A stretch of 64,000 nt of DNA, taken from Hyphodiscus hymeniophilus. Taxonomy: Eukaryota; Ascomycota; Leotiomycetes; Helotiales; Hyphodiscaceae. The notes under the pieces were generated by a model. It did no database searches, was not told the origin of the DNA, and was given only the letters and a program-made list of their open reading frames with translations. Below are positions 45,710 to 57,801 of the stretch, piece by piece. Each line of letters starts with the position of its first letter. The first letter of the stretch is position 1. The DNA lies in contig VNKQ01000002.1 of NCBI GenBank assembly GCA_016508695.1, positions 1,488,001-1,552,000 of the forward strand. Direction: 5' to 3'. The translations under genes were made by a program, and so were the position numbers.

Positions 45710-46898
45710 TATTTGACCTCACCTCCAAATTTTCAATAGTTTCCATATTATATAACTCAATAAACAATGAAGCAGAACGGAAGACGTGAGCAGGACGTAA
45801 TAACGGACGGCTGGTTTTAACGGAGAATGCTTTGTTCCGTCCCCGAACGGAAAACTGTTTAATTGGTCCATTTGAGTCCGACCCAATTCACCGGTTGACC
45901 ACGACGAATTTGGGTTGGATATCTTTCAATTGTCAAAGTAGTGTTTTGGATAGACCCTAGGGATGGAAAGCTATTTCCAGTTCCTGCCTTTAACTCCAAA
46001 ACGAAGTCATTTTAAGATGGCCTATTTGGTCAATGTGGACATCCTTCATGGGAAAGAACACTTACTTGGAGTGCTACAAAGACTTTTGTAGCATCGAGCA
46101 CACGCGAGGTTGACAATTGAAATGGGGGAAACACAGATAGCAGAGACCACCTGGGATTGAAGGTTTCCACGCCAGGTTTGGGGGAGGTTATCATCAAACA
46201 GAATGAGGTAGAGCCCAGTTCTGTGGTGAAAACGAGAGTCTGGGTTTGGGAAGCTGGCCTTCAAGGCAAAACTGTGACGAAAAGGATAATCTTTTCTTTC
46301 CGTCTTATCCTAAGCAGTTCGTATTCTGGACTTTACAGATCGGAGATGGATGATTACTTGACGGTAGCGCTCTCAATTGAGTCTGCCAGATTTGAAGGCT
46401 TCCGCCATTTCGAAATCACTGACTAGGGACTAAAATACTTCTCATAAACGCTTGCCATGGAGTTATCATTACCCCGATCCCTGTTGAGCTCATTTTGGAT
46501 GAAGAAGCGGACTGATGAACGTGTGTGAAAATGGAGATCGCAATATCGTTTAAGCAATGATCCAGCAGTGATCCGAATTTTTAGGCGGAAAAGGAGAAGA
46601 CTTAGCAGTGCCACGTGATGAAACAAATCTGTGGATTTCGGTGACTCAACTAAAGCGAAACTCCAACAACTTTCCTTGTCATAGAAACATGCGACGGTGA
46701 AGCTGTTTATGCATATAAGTACAAAGTAGTGCTGCTGTTGAGCTCTTTGTGAAGGTACCCATTATTCTCCAAGGCTGGGCCAGCTTCATCAAAAATGCAA
46801 CCAACCAGCGATGAACGATGCCGTAGATGACTAATATGTATAAGTAAGGAGATAAGACAAATTTTGATTTAATAGTTTGTCCATCTTGCAAACATTTC
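45710..46898. other. Intergenic between the Zn2Cys6 gene and tRNA-Arg
   Basis: About 1.2 kb, AT-rich, with no gene seen on either strand. Confidence 0.5.
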
Positions 46899-46997
46899 GG
46901 CCGGGTGGCCTAATGGCAAGGCGTTACTTTCCGGTTTATAACTTCTGTTATACTTTCTGTTTGGTAAAGATTGCGGGTTCGAGTCCCGTTCTGGTCG
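46899..46997 (+). tRNA. tRNA-Arg (anticodon CCG) with a 27-nt intron
   Basis: A full cloverleaf folds from 99 bases. The acceptor stem is GGCCGGG/TCTGGTC (with G-U pairs), the D stem GCCT/AGGC, the anticodon stem TTACT/GGTAA, and the T arm GCGGG TTCGAGT CCCGT, with discriminator G. The anticodon CCG is at 46931-46933 and reads CGG codons. The intron, 46935-46961, sits one base after the anticodon (after position 37), the normal place. The mature part is 72 nt. The internal A box (TGGCCTAATGG) and B box (GGTTCGAGTCC) are intact, and a T run follows. Confidence 0.93.
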
Positions 46998-47642
46998 AAG
47001 GTTTAGTTTTTTTGTTTTTTTTTTTTTGGTTTTTAGACCTGACTACGACATTAAAATCTATATATTAGTAGAGAACGTAAGGAGGGAATTTGTGAAACAA
47101 GCCTCGTAAGAGTTTGAGATATCGCTGAATTGGGATGGAATGGGTCTTTCAAACGAGGCAGCAAGGACTCTTCGCTCTGCAGTTATAGTCACGATATTAA
47201 GACTGACTTAGAGAATGCTAATTATAAAGTCTTTTATCTTGAAGAATATATTTTTACAATTAAGCCTGGTTATAAATGCTAAAATGAGACTTCAAGCAAT
47301 TCCTCAGCTCACGCAGATAAAAGCTATGACTTTCAGACTTATCGAAAAATCGAGAATAACAACACCCAACTCCTGGCTCGCACGACAAATTCTAATCATT
47401 CAAAATGTCCTCGTTGCTATTCAATGAGACGGCTTCCCAACCCAATGCTAGATCGTAGCCTCTAGCTTCATGTGATCTTCGAGCAAGATGACATCACTAC
47501 TTCCCCCTCCGTCCACCAGGGTCGTCTTCTTTCTGACTACATTCATTATGCCTCCATTTCTACATAGTACTATTCTATTCTACAATTTATTCGAATACTG
47601 AAATCTTGAAGATCCATTTCAAGCCTCATTCAAAAGTCCAAC
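46998..47642. other. Intergenic
   Basis: About 640 bp, AT-rich, containing the Pol III terminator and the presumed promoter of the CsbD-like gene. Confidence 0.5.
47007..47027 (+). terminator. RNA polymerase III T-run terminator
   Basis: Runs of 7 and 13 T separated by one G, starting 10 bases after the tRNA-Arg end; the standard Pol III stop signal. Confidence 0.85.
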
Positions 47643-48025
47643 ATGTCTTCAGAAGATTCCAACTCCGCATCCATGCTCAACGGACACGTTCAGTACGCGA
47701 AAGGGTATGCTCAGGAGGTCATCGGCAACGCGACTGGGTCTCAGGAGTGGCAAGAGAGCGGGAAGTCTGCTACGCAAGCTGGCATCGACGAGATGAAGGT
47801 CAGTATTCCATTGAATTCCCCGAGGCTGAAGATAGAGGAATCCAAGCACTCCAAGCTTTTTTGGGTGGGCTGTAAGTCTGACTGCATCGATAGACGGCAA
47901 ATCAACAGAAAATCAGCGAGCCAGCGGCAAGTGGGTTCGGAGGACGAGTTGAGGAGCTGGCTGGTAAGGCGGCGGGATGCGAGGGGATGGAGGCGGAAGG
48001 CAAAGAGAGACAGGAGAAGGTTTAA
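47643..48025 (+). CDS. CsbD-like stress-response protein
   Basis: Exons: 47643-47798 and 47894-48025; 95 aa. It shows the CsbD pattern: GHVQYAKGYAQEVIGNATGS, WQESGKSATQAGIDEMK, then after the intron PAASGFGGRVEELAGKAAGCEGMEAEG. It is small, hydrophilic and Gly/Glu/Ala-rich. Fungal relatives are stress-induced or of unknown role. The 95-nt intron begins with a GTCAGT donor; reading straight through would give a 141-residue ORF with a basic, non-family tail, which I reject. Confidence 0.82.
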
Positions 48026-48523
48026 GCTGCCATCCGATCGCGACCCTTTGCACATGGAAGACGCATGAGTGGGAATTCACGACCGAGCAAGCTCTATGTT
48101 CCATAATCAGCATGGAATGATGATTTTCCGCAGCCAGATATTTCTTGTCTGCATCGAACATTCGTGGCATTGTAGTGAAAACTTCCCAATCACTCAATCC
48201 ATTTTCAAAATATTGGACATTACTCCTGACCCGCACTAGGATTGTCATTATCTGACTCTGTGATTTCATTTGACAAGACACAAGTTTCCAGCATGTTGAA
48301 TTTATCATTAATCATCCTAATTCGTAAGACAACCACCACGCAGCTCTTGCGATGATGAATGTAAATCAGCCGTCGAGAAAGAGAAGTGCAGAAATGCCGC
48401 GCCAAATTGCCCGCTACAGGGCAATCTATTAGATGCAAGATCTGCCAAGAGAAATCTACGAGCCCATCATTATATCTACCCTATTCAAAAGTTTCCCTCC
48501 AATATCTACCTTCCTCCAGTTTA
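48026..48523. other. Intergenic, convergent 3' ends
   Basis: About 500 bp between the CsbD-like and KAP114 stops; nothing seen. Confidence 0.6.
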
Positions 48524-51500
48524 TTACCTTTGTGCAGCAGCAAGCTCGTTCAACTTCTCCTTTTCCTCCTCTGTCAATAATGCATAGAGCTCATTGAAAC
48601 CAGCAACATTTTCACTGCTAGCTTTAATGAAGAACTCGGTAAGGTAAGCCTGCGTTTCATCGTCCCTTTGACGCATAAAACTCCCTTGGCCTTCGCCCCA
48701 GGCCATGAGATCTGCTTTCATGGATCCGAGGCTCAGATCAATGGTATTTGGGACATCCTCCCATCCATCATCATCGCCTTCTTCGTCTGCAAACTCAGCT
48801 GCTGCGGCCGCAGCTTGGGCAGCTGCGCTTTGCATGCCGGAAGCAGAGAGGAGCTCTTCGATCAGAACTTTGATGATCTTTAGAGGAGCAGGGATGATGG
48901 TGAATTGGTCGGGGTCTGCACAGGTTAATTTCTGTTAGGAAGTGGACCAGGGAACTCACTGTTCTTGGATTGCGATCGTGTCCTGATTCGATCGCTGACA
49001 GGAATTATGAGATCACCTTTGACCATTGTCTGGATGATTCGTTGGTCATTCAAGCTGTACAGCTTCGAAAGCGCGATGACGCTACAATCAACGGTTAGCT
49101 CCGTACTCAAATACCAAGAGAATTTATATACTTCTGTCGAATCTCATCGTAGCCAGCGAAATTGATTGAGTTCTCTAACCACTTGCTCAACACAACTTGC
49201 AGACCGCCCTGACCATTAATCTCAATCTGCGATAGAAATGTGGTGACATCTTGAGCTCCCACAAGCGCTAGACGAGCAAAGACTAGGATCAATGATTGTA
49301 TGAATGGCGCGGCCTCAGCTGTTGCAAGGCGCGTAGCAACGGCCTTCAAGAGTTGCTCCAAATAAGGTCCAAGGCGCTCTTGCCCAGCCTTCTCCACAAG
49401 CTCAGCGGCAAGGCCACCAACTTCTGAAGCAGCATTATCTTCCATAGTAGGCCCAAGTAGTCTATCGATGATTATAAGACATACTTCAAGACCCGATCTG
49501 TTCTGCTCATCATGCCAGGCGAAAACTTGTTGGTGGTCATGCATGAGCATGAACTTCATTGCCTCAACACCAGGTCTTAGTATACCTCCTTCGTTTGTCG
49601 CCATCAATAAGCGATTCAACTTTGGCAAAACAGCAGCAATGTATCCGGGAGGAAGCGGCTCAGAACCATTCTCTGTTAGGACTGTGAGGAGCTCCATGGC
49701 AAGCTAGGATCATTAGTACAAACCTCCATTCGAACGAGAATACATACCTCAACTAATGGGTCATTCTCAGTCATGGTGCCGACATCAAAAGCTCCAGTCA
49801 ACGAAGGTAAAACTTTACCGCACAAAGCCGTATAGCCTTCGCTGCCAGACATAGTGCCAACAATATCCTCAAAGGTTTCACTGACTAATTGGGTCAACTG
49901 AAAGTTTGCGGCCCCATGCTTTGCAAGAACGAAAAGAAGATCAAGAGCTCCACTGTCGCCAGTAACAGTGATCGTGGAGTCCAAAAGAATGGCAGATCTG
50001 AGCGATTCCACTAACGTGACGAGAAGGTCATCAGCATCCTCGAGATCAGTGAGGTCTTTCGCATATAAGAACTCGGATATCGAGGAAATGATTGGGACCT
50101 GGCGATCGGCAGGAACGGTACGGGCTTTGATAAATCCTTGGAGAGCTTTGATGCAAGCGACCTTCACAACCTCAGCGTCGTCGTCATTGACAGCTTTGAT
50201 AGTACGATCCAGTAATCCAAGTGCCACGTCGGGGATGCTCTGGACAAGAATACCAGCAACAAGGTAGCCGCGAGCTCTCAGCAAGGGCTCTTCTGTCCGG
50301 TTGATTGCGTAATCTATCAATCCCAGGTACTGTCCCGCGACTTCAGGAGCAACTGTTTTGTCCACATCCAGGAAGTCATTCATGAGCTGAGTCAGAAGGA
50401 ATAGAGACGCCTCTCGGGTTCTCCAAGTTGCGCCTTCGGAAGCAAACAATCCCTGAGTGTATGCCAACAGGCCCTCCAGAGCACCTTGGTGCAGCCACTC
50501 GCCCAATTTAATGAGCAAATCACCACAGGCAATTCGAGCCGTATAGTTTGCCGTCACAGAGGTCTCCTCAGCCAAAAATAGGTTCACATCGATGTCCCAT
50601 AGATCTTCCTCTTCTTTAGGAATCTGCGCATATCCCACGGCCAATTTCATAACATCAATAATCCATGGGGTCGCCGAGACACCACCATGAGCTTGTAATT
50701 GCGCTTCTAATTCCTTCTGCACAGGAGGCGCTCTCAAGCAAGACTGCAAGAAATCCAGTTCCTCCAATACCAAGAAGTCGAGCGTGTACGGCAATCCATC
50801 CGCGTCCTCAAGTCGTCCCTGCTCGTCATTGTCCACATACATATCCTTGTACGAGGTTTGAAGCAGCGAAAGTTCCTCCCAAGTAGCGCTGAATAGCGCG
50901 GGGCTCTGCGGAAGCAATAATTGCGGAAACACAGACCGGATCTTCATCAGAGTCTTCACAACCTGCAACTTTAGAGCAATTATACCTCTCCACACATCCG
51001 GCCCATCGCCTCTACCACTCTCATATCCTTCGTCGTCTGCTTTAGGTCTTGCGGGCAGGCCTATCTTCATGGTCTCCATAAAGAATGGGGACCAAGCTTT
51101 CAAGGCCTCGTCCGCGAAGTTCCTCACATCTTGTCCGTGCTCATCCTTCACCATGTCCATTATATCGAAGCAGCCACGAAAGACTGACACCGCTAGGGCG
51201 CGAAGAATAGACTTACGACTCGTGTTCATCGCCACATTGTAGACTGTATTGACAATATCGCGCGCAACGGAGAAGAACTGGTCTTCGCTCAAGGCATCCT
51301 CGACGAGATCTGACAGCACCTTGAGCGCACCATGTAACTGTGCCTCAGTCGCACTCGGGATAAGATGAAGGAGTACGGGTAGCAGATTCGGCCATTGCTC
51401 TGGGAAATCGACATTGGCGATTTTGCTCACGACATAACTGCCGCCATATCAGCACCACCCTCTCACATCACAAATGATTACTTACCTTGCAGCACTCTTA

Positions 51501-51835
51501 ATTTTCCTATCAGCTTCATTGCTGGTCGCCAATTCCAGAATCTGTACCCTCAGGAGCTCCTTTGTGCTGTCCTCAATCTGCACAGCAGCCTGGTTCCCAT
51601 CTTCATCAACAGGCGCCCAATTACGCTCCACGAACGTCCTCAGTACCAACAACGCACTCTGCCGAATCTCCAGACTGACAGATGCGTGGCTTGCTATTGC
51701 GGCTAGGGAAGAGGGGAAGGCTGGTTCGATTTGCGCTTGCTTGAGATGTAGCTCGGCTTGTTTGCGAGGGGCTTCTGCAGTGAGGTGCGTGTCGGCAAGA
51801 AGTTGCAGGAGTTGATCTTCCAATGTTGCCGCCAT
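48524..51835 (-). CDS. KAP114: Importin-9 / Kap114 karyopherin
   Basis: Beta-karyopherin that carries histones, TBP and other basic cargoes into the nucleus. Exons: 51835-51486, 51437-49748, 49703-49132, 49081-48960, 48915-48524; 1041 aa. It is all-helical HEAT repeats. The N-terminus has the importin-beta Ran-binding region (RKQAELHLKQAQ...PAFPSSLAAIA, ... RQSALLVLRTFVERNW), followed by VVSKIANVDFPEQWPNLLPV, the typical importin-9 entry. The C-terminal half has NVIALSKLYSLNDQRI and an acidic insertion (FADEEGDDDGWEDV) near the end, as in Kap114. Every intron lies in helical text and all phases agree. It is divergent from REV7 by about 310 bp. Confidence 0.94.
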
Positions 51836-52149
51836 GGCTGGGATGGCTTCGTCTGGTTATTTGCCCAGTGTTAAACCGAATGTTGTTGTAAGCTCCGAGG
51901 TTCGAAGTGTTTTATTTGCACGAGTAAGGAGACGCGAGATTTATGAGGCGCGTCGACCCAATCAGAAATGATCGTCAATAAACGTCGATCCAGTGCTTTA
52001 ACTACCTTATAACAATAACAAAATAACCAGCATGAAAATGAAGACAACGATGGCGAAGCTTGATCCCACTCCTTCATAGTACAGTTGATGTCATCCTCAG
52101 GTTTCCCCAGAGACTCTACACTCTCTTTTACTCGTCCCTCAGTCTCGAG
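51836..52149. promoter_or_regulatory. Divergent promoter, KAP114 / REV7
   Basis: 314 bp between start codons. The frame of REV7 is open upstream to an ATG at 52060, which would shorten the promoter to about 220 bp. Confidence 0.5.
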
Positions 52150-52934
52150 ATGCCACCCCCACCAAAGCCCCTCCACTTGACGACCGCCGCATCCCTCCAC
52201 CAGACCCTCACCTCCTTTCTCGTGGTTGCCTTCCATACAATCCTATACGAGCGCGGCCTCTATCCGCCCTCGACCTTCCTCTTGACGCGCGCCTACAACT
52301 TCCCCGTGCGCCAGAACCGGCACCCAAAAGTATGCCGTTGGATTCTCGACGCCGTGGCCGCCATCCAAGCCGAGATGGTAAAAAGCACCGTCAGCAGGAT
52401 CGTTTTCGTCATCTACAGTGAGCAGGGGGAGGTTATGGAGAGGTTCGTTTTTGATGTTGAGAGGTTCCCCGTCGTGCCTGAGAAGGAACGGCTTACGGAG
52501 TTTGTGAGAGAGGGTGGGGAAGGAGAGGATAGGCTGAAGGGTACGGGCGTAAGTGCTGTTGATGTGGAGGAGCAGCTGCGTGCTGCTGTTAGGAAGTTAG
52601 CATATTGTGGGGGAAAATTGGGGGAATTGCCGGAAGGATGCACATATACTGTTGTTGTGGAGCTGAAAGATGGTGTTGAACCGCCCATCGGGGTACGGTT
52701 TACATTGCACCCAGCTGTTAAATGCATAAGGAATCTGCTAATTCATACTAGCATCCCCAACCATGGATACCATCGGAACCGTCATTGCAGACGGGAAAGA
52801 AGGGCGATAGTGAGCGCATTGGAAGTGATTTAGGGGGTGTCAAGACGGTGCCTGTCAGGGCCGTTGAGGCGGGAGAGTTTATACTTGAGTCATGGATAGA
52901 AGAAGGGAAGTCAAAGATTGATTATGATACTTGA
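52150..52934 (+). CDS. REV7: Rev7/Mad2B HORMA-domain subunit of DNA polymerase zeta
   Basis: Accessory subunit of translesion polymerase zeta; HORMA proteins close around a partner peptide. Exons: 52150-52692 and 52752-52934; 241 aa. The HORMA core includes LTSFLVVAFHTILYERGLYP, LLTRAYNFPVRQNRHPKVC and IVFVIYSEQGEVMERFVFDVERFP. The 59-nt intron joins PPIG to HPQPWIPSEPSLQ, and the C-terminal safety-belt region GGVKTVPVRAVEAGEFILES follows. Unspliced reading gives an unrelated tail and a wrong stop at 52831-52833. I use MPPPPK at 52150 as the start. Confidence 0.9.
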
Positions 52935-53723
52935 AGTTCTACGACGGATGTTTGGCCGTCGAGCAATTAAGAACTAGGAGAACCGGGAGTTGCATAAGCT
53001 CCCCTCCCTGGAAGGCAAGGAGCGTTTCAGGGCAGGAGCACAGAATTGAAAGGAGCTTGGAATGACGAGCACATGGTCAATATGGAAGACAGGGTGGGCG
53101 ATGACAGATGTAGGAGAATCTGGCACTCAGCGAAGCATGACGCAAGAAAGTGGTGATGAGGCCTACGATGCACCTAAGAGATCTTGCGAATTAGAATTCG
53201 AAAGGAGCATCAGCTTCAATCGATAGTCTGATAGAACTTAATCAATCCGAATCGGTCTCATGGTCGGAGCGACCAGGGCTCTAATTACTAGGATATCTTG
53301 CTTTGTGAGGCTTTCACAAAGTGTAACTGGGCACAGAACAGAGCAGCATTCGGTAAAATTGGGCGAGATGGAGAGATCGCTAAGTCGAATCAGAGAAATG
53401 CTCATCAGATCATGGAGAGCAGCGGGTGGCATGGGGACCGAGGATGCTTCGCATCAAAAGTTCCTCGCCATATCTTGTCTATACGATACTATACGACAGT
53501 GGCCAAAAATATCAATCATGCTGCAAGAAGAAACCTATGAAATCAAAGTTTGCCTGAAATCCTGCACATTGGGTATCGATGCTTCATCCCTGAACGCCCT
53601 GCTTTCTGTAATGCAATAAATGAAATGGTGCCTGAAAGAAGGAAAAAGCTTATCTTTCTCAAGGTCGTGAGCTGGCTCGAGTACGGAGTTTGCACGTCAG
53701 TCCGTCATCTCTCCATCCATCTC
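52935..53723. other. Intergenic, convergent 3' ends of REV7 and RBR gene
   Basis: About 790 bp. An ORF at 53260-53619 has no domain or splice support and is not called. Confidence 0.5.
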
Positions 53724-56700
53724 TCAAGCTTGTCCACCAGGTGGACTTAAGGCCCCTCCCCTGCCTCTTCGCCTCGCCCCCCTTCTTTGCCCTGCCATTC
53801 TCGCTATCGCAGCACGCTGTACGGCATCATTTGGCTGAACCGGTCGTGGAGGTTGAATATCATTAGCTATCTGCTGGAGCTGCTGGAGCTCTGCAACTCT
53901 GTTTCGCAACCTTTGCAAATTTTGATCGTGATCGAGCCCCGCCGGGGGCTGTTTCGGCAGGTCGACCGGATTGGCGGCTCTTGGTTGTCGACGAGGTATA
54001 TCTGCTATGCCTTGACCATCTGCTTCAGCTTGTCCTATATTCCAATTAAAAGGAAGTGGGACAGGTGCAGCGAGATATTGATTGGCCCAAGGAGCGTTTC
54101 CAGCTTGGGCTACTGCTGGCGACGGGTTCATCACAGGTGCAGGTGCATAGTACAGAGGCCTCCCTCCCAACGGATATGGTGCTGGTGGTGGGCGTATTGG
54201 CTGATCCCTTATTTGGCCTGGTTCGAGGCCCAGCATTGGTAAGTTATGCCAAAGACCGTCGAAGACCTCATCGTCAACAACTCCTTCAAAATTGATGTCG
54301 GCGAACAAATCTGAAGATCAGTTACTACTACTTTTAAAACACCCTGTTGCCCTTATATACGACACCATGGTTTAAATAGACGGGGGAGTTAAAAAGTCTC
54401 TATGAGATACCTTGTGGATATGGTGGCATTGCTGGAAATGGCAATTGTCTTCTAGCACCAGCAAGCACAGCAGGCGGCACTGCTGGAGCCCCTGGGTGCT
54501 GCCGTGGTAGATATCTATTGATCACTACACCACGGTTCGGCTTGTCAGTAATAAACACTTTGAACGAAGCCTTGGTTTGAGGGTCCGCAAAGCAAACAAG
54601 AGAACCAGTAAAGAATATACGACAATCGCACCTCGTGATGAGTTAATGTGCTTGAGGTTCATGTCTACTGACCGGGAACACCACCAACACCAGCGGCGAT
54701 AACACGGTTTCTTGGATCCTTCGCTTTTCTGCGCTCGTCGTCCTTTTTGACGTTTTCGGACATCTGAACCTTAAGATCCTCCTCGGTGTATTCGGGATGC
54801 TCGCGGCGAACCCTTTCGAGGGCTTCCTGCTCGGCCTTCTTCACTTCGTTATCATGCCGGTCCTCCACACTCTCAAACAAGGGGCAGTTCCCAGTCTTGC
54901 CGCCGCGACGTGTGTCATCGAAATGATCATACTGGCAGGACTTTGAGCACACGTAGCATTGGACGTTCATGCATCCGTTGCGGTAACAAGTCATTTTGTT
55001 ACATCCCTCCTCTTTAACAAATGGAGTACCGCACTTGTTGCACTTCCTGATTAACGCGGCAGACATAGCTTCCTCGATTTGACGACGCACGGACAATCCT
55101 TGATCTTTCGCATGCTCCTCGCAGTTCTTTGGAATATGGGACTCGAGCTTGCATAAACGACAACTTGTCTTTTCGCAATCCGGGGCTTGACAACGAAATT
55201 CGCGATCGATCTCAATCGGAGGATACTCTGCTGCGTAAGGACAAAAGGGGCAACTTGCAAGGTTTTCAATGCCTGCAATTCGAAGTACTGCCTCTTGCTC
55301 ATTACGTTCTAACGCAATGATGGTCGACTCATCGAGGAATTGGTTTCTGTTCGCATCAGTTTCATGTGTAGTCTAGACTAAAAGGAGCTATTACCGCTGG
55401 TCATGAGTGAAGCCTGCAGAGCACCCATCCATTGACATGCAGCGGAGTTCGTATTTGGAATTTCCAATCTCAGTATCAGCATTTTGTTTGGCGCATGCTC
55501 TGCAGAAGAAGTGGAGGACGTCGTTATCGCAGTGGACCATTCTATTCAAGGGATAATCACCAAAGCAACACCCACATTCGGACATGGTACCCTCGGCCTG
55601 GGCTTTCCGTACATTTTTCTGTTCCTTGATGTTGGCTAAAAGCTCTTCTTGTCGTTTGGCCTCTGCTTTCTTCCGGACTCTTCGGGCGGCTTGAAGCTCT
55701 CTCAGAATTTCGACTTCTTGATTCATGTTCGGATGCTGCGTCAATGCCCGAATGGTTCCCTCCAAGTGTATATCGTTGTGGTGATCCTCCATCTTTCTCG
55801 CAATTTTGATCTTATTATATGGAGGTTGGCGTGCGTCAAAGGTTCGATGAGCTTCTTCTAGTATACGGTAAGCAGAGAAAAGTCGATACCCAGAGTTCCT
55901 CAGAGCAGTATCCAGAAATGCCATAGGTGTTTCGGGGAATTCTTTCGACAAAAGAGTGCGTCTATAGATGGTCAGTAATAACGTCTTGTTGTCGAGTAAG
56001 ACATCTTGCTGAACGAGAGTGAGAATCGGTAGCCTTTTTATAAGTCGCAAGGGTTGGATGCAACTGGACGCTTGTGATATTATCACGGCGCTCGCGTACT
56101 CTCATCTCCTTGATTATCGCAATGGCATGCTCGGCGAAGACACACTTTCTGCCCAAGGACAGAAACAAGGGCAAAGAACTATACTCACATGAACGGCCGA
56201 AGACCGCCAGCTCCCTCAGGGATCACACGATCCGGTGAGCCATACTTCCTAGCCGCCTCTTCGTCTTCGTTAACTGTTCTCTTCCGCTTCAGTTTGTTCT
56301 GTGTGTCCTTTGCTTTCGGATACTGTGTTCCCTGGTCGACTTGATCCAAGATATGAGCTATAAGGAAGTCTGCGGATTGTGAAACGGTTGCATAAAGTTC
56401 GGAGACGTGATCTCGACAAACATCAGGAAAGACCAGTATGACTTGGTCGATGCACTGGATTCTGGAATCCACTATAGGTTGGGATTGTGGTAAATTTTGC
56501 TGGTCTGGGCAAGTTTGCCTGGCAGGCTGAGAAGCCTGAACAGCTACTTCATCATGTTGTCGATGAAAAGCCTCCATCATGTAATGGGCCAGAGCCGGGT
56601 CGTTGACATCTAAATCATCTCCATCTTCGATAGCGAACGCCGCGAAGTCTGGGTCTGGTTGAGCCTGACTCAGGGGACCGGGAGCAGCTCCAGGTAGGCC

Positions 56701-57084
56701 ATCTGGGATGTGACCTGCGGGAAGTGCATCATTGCGCTGAAAGGCTGACTTGGGGGGTGCAGATTCCCGCGGACCTATGAGATCGTCCTCGTCGTCTGAG
56801 TCTGAGACCAAATCGACATAGTTTGGCGGTGGTGAGCCTCCTCCATCCGCTCCCTGCCCTGCCGCGTTATTCATTGCGTTGAGAGGCGCTGCTTCGAGGA
56901 GTGCTGGGTGATCATGTGGAACTCGGTGGACTTGGTGGGCTTGAGAAATGTTGGATTGGACCTTCGGATTTATGTGGGCGCGTCTGATTCGAAGAGGAAG
57001 GTCGAAGATCGGCCTCGCAGGCACTGGTGGGTCGGCGGCTGCAGCTCCTTTTCGAGAAAAGCAACTCAATCCAAGTCTGGCCAT
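53724..57084 (-). CDS. RBR-type E3 ubiquitin ligase (RNF216/TRIAD3-like)
   Basis: RING-between-RING ligase that passes ubiquitin through a cysteine of RING2. Exons: 57084-56189, 55961-55395, 55346-54673, 54524-54411, 54310-53724; 945 aa. The N-terminal third is disordered with acidic patches (VSDSDDEDDL). RING1 is about residues 428-477 (CGCCFGDYP ... HFFCRACAKQ), IBR about 505-563 (CPFCPYAAEYPP ... CRLCKLESH), and RING2 about 588-631 (RKCNKCGTPFVKEEGCNKMTC); the Cys of EGCNKM, near 602, is the expected catalytic residue. The C-terminal 200 residues are Pro/Gln-rich and end RRGARRRGRGG. Intron 1 (227 nt) and intron 3 (148 nt) are long, and their joins (RPFIRTLLSKEFP; GGVPVINRYLP) rest on frame and sense rather than on a strict motif. 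Confidence 0.87.
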
Positions 57085-57801
57085 GTTAACAACTTTTGAT
57101 AAGCAAGCAAGCACTCGAATTTGCCAAAGGACTGAATATACAGTTCAGGACCTAAGACTGCGTGCGCAATGAAAGGTGAGGAGGGGAAAGCGAAATGGAA
57201 ACCTGCAGAACAGCAGTCGCTATTCTGATCACAAGGTTGTACAGAGTGAATGAATGAGTGAGGTTGTCTGGAAGGATGGGACGTGTGGAAATTGTGAAGG
57301 CGGGTAGGAAAGTGAAGTTGTTACCATTACGGGAATCATTTATCTGTTCGCTGCCAGCCCATACTTTGGGTGCCCTGAATCGGGTCTTGCTCAACGTTGG
57401 GACCTACCTAGTAGTAGGAACCAGGCCGGAGAGTCGTGAGGATATTGAGCTCGAGCCGCCGGGATGCTAGTGCACGTGTCAGATCTGATCTAATCTAATC
57501 TCCGACCGTCGATCAAGAGGCAGGTGAGGCTGATAATAAGTACCGGTAAGGTAAGTTCCTCAGCTATGACATAGTGGGTAAAATATGAATGTGAATTAGG
57601 TACCTTATATATGTACTTAATTGACTAACGAAAAATATCACTTGTGAGATACGAACCATCGTTCGAGTCAATATATTCAATATTCCCATGCGGTTGATCT
57701 TGTGCGCGTGTAATAATCGGCTGAATAACGCTGGGCGAAAGCCTCCAAGAGTCCAAGCCCCTCAAAAGTTCCAAGCCCAAGCCTTATCCTGATTTCCTCT
57801 C
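57085..57801. promoter_or_regulatory. Divergent promoter, RBR ligase / ribose-5-phosphate isomerase
   Basis: About 715 bp. It contains several TACCTA/TAGGTA-like words (near 57402-57410, 57541-57556 and 57597-57604). Confidence 0.5.

Noticed and set aside
47643..48068. Unspliced 141-residue reading of the CsbD-like gene
   Set aside because: The spliced form keeps the CsbD pattern after the intron, while the unspliced tail is basic and unlike the family.
53260..53619. 119-codon ORF on the plus strand between REV7 and the RBR gene
   Set aside because: No domain, no splice support, and it lies in the 3' intergenic space of convergent genes.
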